Shown here: positions 55,257 to 64,000 of the stretch, in pieces
Layout: every line of letters begins with the position of its first letter
Position numbering within the stretch: position 1 is the stretch's first letter
Source of the DNA: Deltaproteobacteria bacterium
Lineage (GTDB): Bacteria > Myxococcota > Myxococcia > Myxococcales > SZAS-1
Length of the DNA stretch: 64,000 bases
NCBI GenBank assembly: GCA_018266075.1
Contig: JAFEBB010000010.1
Location: 1-64,000, forward strand
Direction of reading: 5' to 3'
Program-made: the position numbers and the translations under genes
Notes under the pieces: generated by a model
The model's input: only the letters and a program-made list of their open reading frames with translations
Databases searched by the model: none
What the model was told of the DNA's origin: nothing

Positions 55257-56282
55257 TCAGCGCTTCACGCGACGAAGCGCGCTTCTCCAGCTCGCCGACA
55301 TCACCCGCACCGCGAAGTACGCCGCGCCACGCGCGCGCGAGTCGCTCCAGACCGCGTCCGAGGCGAGGTTGAGCACCGACTCGAGCGCAGTCTGCGGAAC
55401 CTCCACAGCCCAGCTCCGCGGCAAGATCCGCGTGTCTCGCGACGCCGAGCGCCGCCAGGCCGCGGGCATGTCCTGCGCGGGAAAGCCAACGCGCTCCTCA
55501 GCCGCGAGCAGTGCCGCGCCCACCGCGCGCCGAGCGCGAATGGCACGCGTCCGAAACTCCAGCGCGTCCCAGTCGAGCGGCGCCAGACGCGCGAGCATCT
55601 TGAGATCCAAGAGCCACAACTCGCGCTCGAGGTTGTGACCCGCGGCGTGCAGCGCCAGGAAGATCAATTCGTCGATCGGATCCGCGACGCGCACGCGCAG
55701 CTCGAGCAACTCCTGGACGCGCGCGCGCATGAAGAGCGCCTCGGAGGGAAACCGCGTGGCCACGCGCGACGAGGGCCGCTGGTGCAGCTCCACCAGCAGT
55801 CCTCGAAAGTGTAGGCCGAGGTGGTGGTGGTAGCGCTCGAAGAAGCCGCGATTCTCGGCGTACTCGGGGCTGAGCTCGGCGCCCGCGGCCTCGAGCGCGG
55901 CCATCGCGCGCTGCAGATCGCTTTCGTGCACGAGCACGTCCACGTCCGACGTGGGACGCAGCGTGAAGTCCCCGTAGAGCCGCGCGGCGAGCACCGGCCC
56001 CTTGAGCGGCAGCGCGGCCACGCCCGCGGCCTCGAGCGTCTTGAGCACGACCTTGAGCGCCGAGAGCACGCGAATGCCCTGTGCCGCCTGGGCGCGATGC
56101 AGGTCGCGCACGCTTGGCAACACGCCGAGCTGCGAGGCGACGAGCACGCCCACGCCGTTGTTGCGCGCGAGCTCCCAGAAGCCGGGCAGCTCGAGATCGA
56201 TCTCCGTCGTCGGACGATCGGGAAACGCGCGCAGACACGCGCGGAGCTGCTCCAGCGCGTGCGGCGGCGGCGCTGGCGCCAT
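55257..56282 (-). CDS. Nucleotidyltransferase-family protein (intact D-x-D)
   Basis: This 341-residue protein of the NTP_transf_5-type family is often found in polysaccharide and carbohydrate clusters. LPLKGPVLAARLYGDFTLRP leads into TSDVDVLVHESDLQRAM, with D-V-D forming the metal site of the polymerase-beta-like fold. GLHFRGLLVELHQRPS supplies the third acidic position. The remainder is helical with FLALHAAGHNLERELWLLDL. Its substrate is not known; transfer of a nucleotidyl or phosphosugar group is the family expectation. It lies 5 bp downstream of the fucose-synthase gene and shares that transcript. A paralogue lacking the acidic motif is encoded at 62082-63050. Confidence 0.75.
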   Translation of the reverse strand: MAPAPPPHALEQLRACLRAFPDRPTTEIDLELPGFWELARNNGVGVLVASQLGVLPSVRDLHRAQAAQGIRVLSALKVVLKTLEAAGVAALPLKGPVLAARLYGDFTLRPTSDVDVLVHESDLQRAMAALEAAGAELSPEYAENRGFFERYHHHLGLHFRGLLVELHQRPSSRVATRFPSEALFMRARVQELLELRVRVADPIDELIFLALHAAGHNLERELWLLDLKMLARLAPLDWDALEFRTRAIRARRAVGAALLAAEERVGFPAQDMPAAWRRSASRDTRILPRSWAVEVPQTALESVLNLASDAVWSDSRARGAAYFAVRVMSASWRSALRRVKR

Positions 56283-56287
56283 CCGCC

Positions 56288-57328
<1,041 letters not shown>

Positions 57329-57330
57329 TC

Positions 57331-60300
57331 ATGCGCTGGCGAATTGCAACCCTGGCGTGCTGCGCCCTCGCGCTCGGCTGCGGCCGAACGTTCAACGCGC
57401 CCAACGAGTCCAACCAGCCGCTGCAGGCCCTCGCCTCGCCGCCCACGGTGGCCCCGCTCGGCACGGCCACGATCACCATCACCGGCGGCCACGGGAATGT
57501 GCAGGCCCGCCTCGACGACGGCGACAAGCTCAGCGGCCCCGCGGCGTCGATTGCGCCCGGCCCCGACGCGCGGACCTTCGTGTACACCGCAGGCGACCAG
57601 GGCGGCGTGGCCGACACGGTGCGGATCACCGACGAGGGCTCGGGGAACGTGCCGGTGGTAATCAACGTGAGCGCGGCGCTCGCGGTCTCACCTGCGTTCT
57701 TGAACATCGGCCCCGGGCAGCAGTTCCCGCTCACCATCTCGGGCGGGCACAAGGACTACTGCCTGAGCCTCACCGCCGAGCCCGGAAGCGGCTGCGCGGA
57801 TCCGGATCCGAGCGAGGCCTGTGGCCGAGGCACCACCACCTGCACCGACGGCGGCAGCGCGGCGTGCATCGACGGCGATGGCACCCTGCACGCGGCGCGC
57901 TGCGGTCCGCAGGTGCTCACCGCGCACGTGCGCGACCAGAACCACGCGCAGGCGCAGGCGGTGGCAAACGTGGGGAGCTCGCTGACGGTGGAGCCACCCG
58001 AGCTCACCCTCGTGCCGGGCGCGTCGGAGCGATTGGCGGTCTTTGGAGGCGTCGCGCCGTATCACTTCAGCCTTCAGGCAAGGGGCAACCTGAGCAATGG
58101 CTCCATCGATCCCGACGGCACGTACCACTCGGGCCAGAACCCGCTCGTCGATGACTGGATCGAAATCGACGACTCGGCGGGGAACTCCGCAGCGGTGGTC
58201 GCGCACGTCACCACCCCCACGTTCCAGATTCAGACCCGCGACTGGATGTGGGTGCTCAATGCCGACTTCAACGGGGACAGCATTGCCGACACGGTGATCT
58301 TCTCGGTTGCATTCGACGGCCAGCACCTGGCGCGGGTGACCAGCTTCTTCGGCGACTTCGGCGGGCCTCGGGCAGGTCCTGTGTTCGAGGTCTCGTCGTG
58401 CGGCTTCAATTCGCAGGGCATTCCCTTGGCGGTGGACCTCGACGGCGATTCGCGCGCGGACATCGTGTTGCCCCTGCCGTCGACCGATGGCTCGGTGCTC
58501 GGGACTGGCCTGGGCTTGATGGTGCTCAAGGGCCGTGCGGACAGCAGCTTCGACACGGTGGGCCCGGTGGCCGTGCCCACCACGAGCGAGCAATTCCCGG
58601 GCGGTGTCTCCTACGTGCGCAGCGGCGCGCAGAACCTCATCGCCATCCCCGAGCTCGAGGGCACGCCCCACCAGATGCTGCTCCTCCGCCTCGATCCCCA
58701 GGCCGGCCTGGTGGACGCCGGCGCCGTCCCCTTGCCCAGCCAGGCAGACCGCTACACGCAGTGGATCCCCGGCACGCCCGACAGCCAGCTCATGCCGCAG
58801 TACTACCTGTTCGAACCCAACGCAGACTCCACCACCAACTGCGGCGCGAGCTCGGTGGCGTTCATCCCCGAGACACTCAACCTCCCCGACGGCGGCCTGC
58901 AAACCGCACCCGACGGCGGCCTGATGCTGACCTCGGGCTCACCCATCTGCCTGCCGCGGCCGCTCGCGCCGGGCAATGGCGTCGTGTACGACCCGGTCGA
59001 GATGATCCCCACCGACATCCACGGCTCCGACGCCGTGGATCTGGTCTACGCCGCCGCAGATCGAAACAACGCCGAATCTCAAAACGGCACCCTGGTGGCG
59101 GCCAAGGACGACGGCCTTGGCTATCGGCCCGGGGTGCACGCTCTGGGGCCGCAGAACCTGGTGATGGTGGTGGGGCAGGAGAACAAGACGCACGCCGAGT
59201 TCGATGTGACCTACCCTGGCTCGGGCCAGGCTTCCCAGCGGCTCATCCTCGCTCCCGACGGCGGGATCGTCAGCCTGGCGCCGGCGCTGCCCAGCGGGAC
59301 CATCGCCGTCGGGGTGGGCGACTTCGACTATGACGGCGAGGCAGATCGTCTCGCCATCGACTCCAATGGCGTGACCACCTTCCTTCACGAGTCGATCACC
59401 GGCGACTTCGGCCTCGGACACACCCGCGTCATCCCCGCGCAGGCCCAGTTCGCGATCGCGCCCGACGTGAATGGAGATGGCATCGCCGACTTCTTCGTCC
59501 TGGGCGAGGACGGCGGCTCCATCCTCTGGGGCACGCCGACCAGCGATGGACTGGCCGTGGGACCGTCGTTCGGGCCCATCGATGCGCAGTTCTTCATCGC
59601 CGCGCCGGGCGGCCTGGTCGCCGTGAACACGGAGCCCGACGGCAACACCTTGCTCGGCTGGTTCAACGCCAACGTCGATGGCGGGGCTGCGACCGCGCAG
59701 CGCATTCCCACGCAGTACTCGGTCAACGAGATCTACGGCCTGGACAACTTGCGCGCGGGAGGCGTCGTGGATGGCGGCGACCTCGCCCTCACATTCGTCG
59801 ATCCCGCGGGCGGGCCGGATCAGGAGCTCATCGCGACGGTGGAGGGCGACGGCGGCGTGAGCTTCAACGACGTCTCGGCTGCGCTCGCGGGCTCGAGCGA
59901 CCTCGTGGTGGCGACGTTCGTGGGAGGCCCTGCCTCCGGCGCCGATGGCCTCTGGGCGCTCCGCCAGGCAGCCGACGGGAGCAACTACGTGGAGCTTCAC
60001 CCGGCCTCGGGGACGGGCCTGAGCGCCACGCCCTCTGCCACGGTGCAGCTCGACTATTCCTATTCGCCCGGCAGCGTGAACCCGGCGAGCTTCTCGGCCA
60101 CGCCGGGCGGACCGCGCGATCACCTGGCGATCATCGGCTACGACGACCCCTCCAATTGCGGCGACGCCGAGCTGTACATCATCGACACGCAGCACCCGGG
60201 CAATCCTCAAGTGGGAAATGCCACGCTCGCGTGCATGAACGGCCCGTTTTCGGCTCAGGTCGTGGCCTCGGATCTCGACGGCGACGGACGAACGGATCTC

Positions 60301-60531
60301 TTGGGCTTCGACGGCCAGAGCATCTTCGTGATGTGGCAGAACCCGGACGGCACCTTCAGCGAAGACGATGACCTGTATGACGAGCTGCAGCGCCGCACCC
60401 AGACCTTGGACAACATGGCCCCGACCTTCGGCGACTTCGATGGCGACGGCCTGATGGATATCGCGCTGGTGTCGCCCGACTCCACCGAGGTCGACCTGAT
60501 CCACAACCAGGGCAACCGCCAGTTCTGGTAA
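57331..60531 (+). CDS. VCBS/FG-GAP-repeat lipoprotein
   Basis: This 1066-residue exported protein has a signal peptide ending in the lipobox LALGC. Ig-like beta-sandwich segments (about residues 40-300) lead into a long series of FG-GAP/VCBS motifs. Calcium-type loops are seen at [45 protein letters not shown] and DFDGDGLMD, spaced 60-200 residues apart and giving at least six propeller blades. Such proteins bind carbohydrate or act in adhesion on the cell surface. It separates the fcl and gmd genes in opposite orientation and may recognise the fucosylated polysaccharide, which is inference. It converges on gmd with a 12-bp gap. Confidence 0.85.
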   Translation: MRWRIATLACCALALGCGRTFNAPNESNQPLQALASPPTVAPLGTATITITGGHGNVQARLDDGDKLSGPAASIAPGPDARTFVYTAGDQGGVADTVRITDEGSGNVPVVINVSAALAVSPAFLNIGPGQQFPLTISGGHKDYCLSLTAEPGSGCADPDPSEACGRGTTTCTDGGSAACIDGDGTLHAARCGPQVLTAHVRDQNHAQAQAVANVGSSLTVEPPELTLVPGASERLAVFGGVAPYHFSLQARGNLSNGSIDPDGTYHSGQNPLVDDWIEIDDSAGNSAAVVAHVTTPTFQIQTRDWMWVLNADFNGDSIADTVIFSVAFDGQHLARVTSFFGDFGGPRAGPVFEVSSCGFNSQGIPLAVDLDGDSRADIVLPLPSTDGSVLGTGLGLMVLKGRADSSFDTVGPVAVPTTSEQFPGGVSYVRSGAQNLIAIPELEGTPHQMLLLRLDPQAGLVDAGAVPLPSQADRYTQWIPGTPDSQLMPQYYLFEPNADSTTNCGASSVAFIPETLNLPDGGLQTAPDGGLMLTSGSPICLPRPLAPGNGVVYDPVEMIPTDIHGSDAVDLVYAAADRNNAESQNGTLVAAKDDGLGYRPGVHALGPQNLVMVVGQENKTHAEFDVTYPGSGQASQRLILAPDGGIVSLAPALPSGTIAVGVGDFDYDGEADRLAIDSNGVTTFLHESITGDFGLGHTRVIPAQAQFAIAPDVNGDGIADFFVLGEDGGSILWGTPTSDGLAVGPSFGPIDAQFFIAAPGGLVAVNTEPDGNTLLGWFNANVDGGAATAQRIPTQYSVNEIYGLDNLRAGGVVDGGDLALTFVDPAGGPDQELIATVEGDGGVSFNDVSAALAGSSDLVVATFVGGPASGADGLWALRQAADGSNYVELHPASGTGLSATPSATVQLDYSYSPGSVNPASFSATPGGPRDHLAIIGYDDPSNCGDAELYIIDTQHPGNPQVGNATLACMNGPFSAQVVASDLDGDGRTDLLGFDGQSIFVMWQNPDGTFSEDDDLYDELQRRTQTLDNMAPTFGDFDGDGLMDIALVSPDSTEVDLIHNQGNRQFW

Positions 60532-60543
60532 CCGTCGCGCGGC

Positions 60544-61551
60544 TCAGCGCTTGCCGTGGGAGCCGAACTTCTCGCGCTCCACCTCGGCCACGTCGGCCTC
60601 CACCATCATCTTCACCAGCTGCTTGAAGCCCACCTTCGGCTTCCAGCCCAGCTTCTGCTTGGCCTTGGTGGCGTCGCCGAGGAGCAGGTCCACCTCCGCG
60701 GGGCGGAAGTAGCGCGGGTCGATCTCCACGTGCTTCTTCCAGTCGCGGCCGAGCAGCGCGAAGCTCTCGTCGAGGAACTCGCGCACCGAGTGGGTCTCGC
60801 CGGTGGCGATGACGTAGTCCTCGGGCTTGTCCTGCTGGAGCATGAGCCACATGGCCTCGACATAATCGCCGGCGAAGCCCCAGTCGCGCTTGGCGTCGAG
60901 GTTGCCCAGGAAGAGCTTGTCCTGGAGCCCGTGGTGGATGCGCGCCAGCGCGCGGGTGATCTTGCGGGTGACGAACGTCTCGCCGCGGCGCGGGCTCTCG
61001 TGGTTGAAGAGGATGCCGTTCGACGCGTGCAGGTTGTAGCTCTCGCGGTAGTTGACGGTGATCCAGTACGCGTAGGCCTTGGCGCAGGCGTAGGGCGAGC
61101 GCGGGTAGAACGGCGTCTTCTCCGTCTGCGGCGTCTCCACCACCTTGCCGTACAGCTCGCTGGAGCTGGCCTGGTAGAAGCGCGGCTGCAGGCCCACGTC
61201 GCGAATGGCTTCCAGCAGGCGCACGGCGCCGAGCGCGTCCACGTCGGCGGTGTACTCGGGCACGTCGAAGCTCACGCGCACGTGGCTCTGGGCGCCGAGG
61301 TTGTAGATCTCGTCGGGGCGGACGTCGCGGAGGATCTTGTTGAGCGCGCTGCCGTCGGAGAGATCGCCGTGGATGAGGCGCAGGCGCGCGTTGCTCTCGT
61401 GCGGATCGCGGTAGACGTGATCGATGCGGTGGGTGTTGAAGGTCGAGGCGCGACGGATGATGCCGTAGACCTCGTAGCCCTTCTCCAGGAGCAGCTCCGC
61501 GAGGTAGCTGCCGTCCTGTCCGGTGATGCCGGTGATGAGCGCTTTCTTCAT
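60544..61551 (-). CDS. gmd: GDP-mannose 4,6-dehydratase
   Basis: This 335-residue SDR converts GDP-mannose to GDP-4-keto-6-deoxymannose, the first step to GDP-fucose and related sugars. It has the NAD-binding [20 protein letters not shown] (diagnostic for Gmd), [39 protein letters not shown], the serine region [10 protein letters not shown], and the Tyr/Lys pair in [30 protein letters not shown] and [14 protein letters not shown] are also characteristic. The start at 61551 (MKKALITG) is supported by the conserved N-terminus. No GDP-mannose pyrophosphorylase gene is present in the window. A REP copy lies 74 bp upstream. Confidence 0.95.
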   Translation of the reverse strand: MKKALITGITGQDGSYLAELLLEKGYEVYGIIRRASTFNTHRIDHVYRDPHESNARLRLIHGDLSDGSALNKILRDVRPDEIYNLGAQSHVRVSFDVPEYTADVDALGAVRLLEAIRDVGLQPRFYQASSSELYGKVVETPQTEKTPFYPRSPYACAKAYAYWITVNYRESYNLHASNGILFNHESPRRGETFVTRKITRALARIHHGLQDKLFLGNLDAKRDWGFAGDYVEAMWLMLQQDKPEDYVIATGETHSVREFLDESFALLGRDWKKHVEIDPRYFRPAEVDLLLGDATKAKQKLGWKPKVGFKQLVKMMVEADVAEVEREKFGSHGKR

Positions 61552-61624
61552 GGTCGTCTTCCGCGATGGACGCTGGCCAATAGCACCGTTCGTGCGCCGA
61601 GAAAATCGAACCATTCACATGTGT

Positions 61625-61650
61625 TTGTGGGAGGCGCTTCCCAGCGCCGA
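61625..61650 (+). repeat. REP palindrome upstream of gmd
   Basis: TGTGGGAGGCGCTTCCCAGC followed by GCCGAT, identical in its stem to the copies at 18855 and 19670, about 42-44 kb away. It lies in the 136-bp gap between divergent gmd and the zinc-ribbon gene. Confidence 0.8.
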
Positions 61651-61687
61651 TTGGAACCGTCCGACCGATCTGGCGCACAATCGGTCC

Positions 61688-62044
61688 ATGGTCGAGGCCC
61701 CGGCCCCCACGCGCCACCGCTACACCCTCGGCGCTTGCCGGCGCTGCGGGGCCTTCGAGCTTCACCGCACCCAGGCGCGCACGCTGCTCCACAAGCTGGC
61801 CAAGCGGCTCACGCCGCTGGTGCCCATGCGCTGCCCCGCTTGCGGTACGCGGAGCCTGCGCTTCGCCTCGGCTGCAGCGGCCCGGCCTTCTCCGCCACCC
61901 GAGCGCGCGCAGACGGCGCCCATCCACAGTCGACGCGAGCGTCGCCGTCGTCGTCGCATGCGGCGGCGGCTGACCGCGGTGGCGTGGGTGGTGGGCTCGG
62001 CGGCCGTCGCGGCGGCGCTTGGCTACGTGGCCAGCATCGGTTGA
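61688..62044 (+). CDS. Zinc-ribbon protein with C-terminal membrane helix
   Basis: This small protein of 118 residues has two CxxC pairs (CRRCG and CPACG, about 32 residues apart) forming a likely zinc ribbon. A basic linker (HSRRERRRRRRMRRR) follows, then one C-terminal hydrophobic helix (LTAVAWVVGSAAVAAALGYV). It is probably a tail-anchored inner-membrane protein with a cytoplasmic ribbon. I do not recognise a named family. The ATG at 61688 is preferred because the sequence becomes conserved-looking from there. It is divergent from gmd across a 136-bp gap containing a REP, and the next gene starts 38 nt after its stop. Confidence 0.65.
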   Translation: MVEAPAPTRHRYTLGACRRCGAFELHRTQARTLLHKLAKRLTPLVPMRCPACGTRSLRFASAAAARPSPPPERAQTAPIHSRRERRRRRRMRRRLTAVAWVVGSAAVAAALGYVASIG

Positions 62045-62081
62045 GCCGGCGAGCCCGCCCGCTGCGCGCTATCTTGCGCGC

Positions 62082-63050
62082 ATGCTCGCGCCCGAAGCGC
62101 TGCTCCTGCACCTCTCCGAGTTCAAGCCCTCGCGGCCGAAGGCGAGCGCCGCGTCGTGGGAGGCGCTGAGCCAGCTCGCGCCCATGCACGGGCTCGCGCC
62201 GCTCATCGCCTACAACCTCGAGTACCGGCTCGGTGGCGCGGGCGCACCGCAGGTGGTCCGCGACGTGCTGCTCAGCCACTACCAGGGCTCGCTCGCGGAC
62301 AACGTCTTCAAGTTCGTGAATCTGAAGAAGGCGCTCGCGGAGTGCGCCGACGCGCAGGTGATCCTCCTCGAGGCCGCGGCGTTTGCCGACTCGCTCTACC
62401 CGCACGTCGCGTTCCGGCCGGCGTCGGAGCTGCGCCTGCTGGTGCGGCACGCGGAGCTCGAGAAGGTGAAGCACGGCTTGGGCGCGGCAGGCTACGGGCC
62501 GACGCCGGATCCGGATCCGCTGGGCGGGGTCGCGGTGGTGACCGACGAGCGCACGCGCATCGTGATTCACACGCGGCTCTTCCCCGACGCGCGCGCGGCC
62601 GAAGAGGCCGGGCTCTGGCAGCGTGCCCTGCCCTCGCGCGCGTTCGGGGTGAACGCGCGTCGACCGGCGGCCGAGGACGCGCTGCTCTCCGCGGTGCTCT
62701 TGCAAGCGCGCCAGGCCTTCGACGTGCCGTTGATCCAGACGCTCGATCTTCGCGAGCTCGTGCGCGGCGCCCCGGATCTCGGCGGGCCTTACTCGCAGCC
62801 GCTCGACGCCAAGCTCGTGCTCGAGCGGGCGGCGACGCTCAAGCTCGAGCGCGCGCTCTGGACGGCCATGGAGCTGCTCGGCGTGCTCTTCCCCGTCGAT
62901 CGCGAGCGCGCGCAGGCGTGGCAGCCGCCGATCCGGAAGGCGAGCCAGGCGCTCTTGCGGAAGATCGTCGTCGCACCGCTGCAGGATCTCGCGCGCACGC
63001 GGGCGCCACGCGGACTGGATCGGCTCAGGGCGCTGCTGGCGGGCGGCTGA
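62082..63050 (+). CDS. Nucleotidyltransferase-like protein, degenerate active site
   Basis: This 322-residue protein resembles the product of 55257-56282 over its length. The equivalent of that protein's RPTSDVDVLVHESDLQ reads RPASELRLLVRHAELE here, so both metal-binding Asp residues of D-x-D are lost. The N-terminal helical part (LAPLIAYNLEYRLGGAG, FVNLKKALAECADAQVILLE) and downstream HTRLFPDARAAEEAGLWQRA are kept. This suggests a pseudoenzyme or a protein with another function. An ATG at 62082 gives family length. The end overlaps the convergent cysteine desulfurase gene by 26 bp. The gene is high-GC and intact, so it is not a simple decayed copy. Confidence 0.65.
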   Translation: MLAPEALLLHLSEFKPSRPKASAASWEALSQLAPMHGLAPLIAYNLEYRLGGAGAPQVVRDVLLSHYQGSLADNVFKFVNLKKALAECADAQVILLEAAAFADSLYPHVAFRPASELRLLVRHAELEKVKHGLGAAGYGPTPDPDPLGGVAVVTDERTRIVIHTRLFPDARAAEEAGLWQRALPSRAFGVNARRPAAEDALLSAVLLQARQAFDVPLIQTLDLRELVRGAPDLGGPYSQPLDAKLVLERAATLKLERALWTAMELLGVLFPVDRERAQAWQPPIRKASQALLRKIVVAPLQDLARTRAPRGLDRLRALLAGG

Positions 63051-64000
63051 GCCGAACCGCGTGACCGATGCGTCGAGCGGCCTCGTCGACTTCGGCCTCC
63101 GTCGTCAGGCGGCTCAGCGAGAGTCGAATCGCACCCAGGCCGACGTCGGGCTTCGCGCCCATGGCCTTGAGCGTCAGCGACATCTCCGGCGAGCCCGCGT
63201 GGCACGCTGCGCCCGTCGACGCGGCCACGCCCTCCAGCTTCTCCACCAGCTCGTAACCGAGCACGCCCGGGAACGAGACGTTCAGCGTGTTCGGCAGCCG
63301 CAGCGTCGGATGCCCGTTGAGCACGACGCTGGGAACTTCGCCACGCAGCTTCTCGAACAGCCGATCGCGAAGCAGGGTCATGCGCGCGGCGTCGTCGGCC
63401 TGGCGCTGCAGCGCGAGCTCGCAAGCGCGCCCCAGCCCCACAATCAGCGCCGCCGGATGCGTCCCCGAGCGCAACCCGTGCTCGTGACCTGCGCCGTGCA
63501 CCAGCGGCTCGAGCTCGAGCCCGCGCTTCACGTACAGCGCGCCAATTCCCTGCGGCCCACAGAACTTGTGCGCCGCGAGCGCGCAGAGATCCGCGCCGAG
63601 CTCGGATACGCGCACTGGCAGCTTGCCCACGCTCTGCGCCGCGTCGCAGTGCACGAGCGCGCCGCGGGTGTGCGCGCGCGCGGCGAGCGCGGCCACGTCC
63701 TGCACCGTTCCCACTTCGTTGTTCGCGTGCTGGATGCAGACGAGCAGCGTGTCGTCGCGCAGCGCGGCCGAGAACGCGGCGGCGTCGATGCGCGCCTGGC
63801 CATCCACGGGCACCGTCGTCGAGCTGAACCCGAGCCGCTGCAGGAATCTCACCGCGGCCGAGACCGCCAGGTGCTCCACCGCGCTCATCACCAGGTGCTT
63901 GCGCTGCGTGGCCCGGAAGGCGAGCCCCTTGATGGACAGGTTGTTCGCCTCGCTGCCGCCGCTGGTGAAGATCACCTCGCCCGGGTCGCAGCCCCAGAGC
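63025..64000 (-). CDS. Cysteine desulfurase, N-terminus outside window
   Basis: This class V aminotransferase-fold PLP enzyme releases sulfur from cysteine for Fe-S or thio-cofactor assembly. The visible part runs from LWGCDPGEVIFTSGGSEANN to the end. It contains SAVEHLAV, HCDAAQSVGKL with the PLP Asp, the Schiff-base Lys in AAHKFCGPQGIGALYV, and LRSGTHPAALIVG. The catalytic Cys is in STGAACHAGS, in a short loop rather than the long IscS loop, so it may be closer to the SufS/NifS-like short-loop group. The N-terminal residues lie beyond 64000, so this is a partial gene. It converges on the degenerate nucleotidyltransferase-like gene (26-bp overlap). Confidence 0.9.
   Translation of the reverse strand, partial: LWGCDPGEVIFTSGGSEANNLSIKGLAFRATQRKHLVMSAVEHLAVSAAVRFLQRLGFSSTTVPVDGQARIDAAAFSAALRDDTLLVCIQHANNEVGTVQDVAALAARAHTRGALVHCDAAQSVGKLPVRVSELGADLCALAAHKFCGPQGIGALYVKRGLELEPLVHGAGHEHGLRSGTHPAALIVGLGRACELALQRQADDAARMTLLRDRLFEKLRGEVPSVVLNGHPTLRLPNTLNVSFPGVLGYELVEKLEGVAASTGAACHAGSPEMSLTLKAMGAKPDVGLGAIRLSLSRLTTEAEVDEAARRIGHAVRLSRPPAAP

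Overview
This 64 kb window looks like a chromosomal segment of a high-GC member of the Myxococcota (deltaproteobacterial lineage). The clearest markers are a Cys-rich secreted protein ending in a MYXO-CTERM-type sorting tail (9267-11264, minus), several large Cys- or Thr/Gly-rich lipoproteins, a VCBS/FG-GAP lipoprotein, and GC-saturated third codon positions. No rRNA, tRNA, CRISPR array or prophage was seen.

Layout. (1) 0-16.7 kb is envelope and housekeeping: a small cytochrome-like lipoprotein, a HEAT-repeat protein, a Cys-rich lipoprotein, a cupin, a substrate-binding/PBP-activator-like lipoprotein coupled to a WD40 lipoprotein, the MYXO-CTERM protein, a DUF3224 protein divergent from an AraC regulator, an AlkZ-like DNA glycosylase, and a VWA/DUF4159 pair. 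(2) 16.7-21.5 kb is a repeat-rich junction. It has a REP-associated tyrosine transposase (RAYT) inside 36-bp inverted repeats, wecB, a nucleotidyltransferase and an HNH protein set among dispersed REP palindromes, and about 680 bp without a convincing gene. (3) 21.5-45.4 kb is a Wzx/Wzy-type polysaccharide locus. It has nucleotide-sugar dehydrogenase and epimerase genes, a Wzy-like protein, two GT-C-like membrane proteins, two CgeB-type and several other glycosyltransferases, two methyltransferases, a Wzx flippase, an aminotransferase with a PglD/VioB-like acyltransferase, rmlA, rmlB and an asparagine synthetase. The part from about 24 to 45 kb is visibly less GC-rich, which suggests acquired and exchangeable DNA. 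(4) 45.4-55.3 kb is a tightly packed operon: glycosyltransferase, second asparagine synthetase, an alcohol-dehydrogenase/Gfo-Idh-MocA fusion, a heparinase II/III-family protein and another glycosyltransferase. It is followed by a WecA-like initiating transferase with an extra C-terminal domain. (5) 55.3-64 kb has GDP-fucose genes (fcl, gmd) separated by a large VCBS lipoprotein, two related nucleotidyltransferase-family proteins (one lacking its catalytic acidic motif), a zinc-ribbon membrane protein and a truncated cysteine desulfurase.

How it fits together. WecA would load a HexNAc-1-phosphate on undecaprenyl phosphate. The glycosyltransferases would extend it with residues from UDP-HexNAc/uronic acid (WecB, dehydrogenase, epimerase), dTDP-4-amino-6-deoxyhexose (RmlA, RmlB, aminotransferase, acyltransferase) and GDP-fucose (Gmd, Fcl) routes. 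Methyl- and amidotransferases would decorate it, Wzx would flip it and Wzy would polymerise it. rmlC/rmlD and the Wza/Wzc export genes are not in the window. The most unusual features are the RAYT/REP family with covarying palindromes, a degenerate retropepsin-like domain inside the WD40 lipoprotein, the asnB/bi-domain oxidoreductase/heparinase module, and the apparent pseudo-nucleotidyltransferase.
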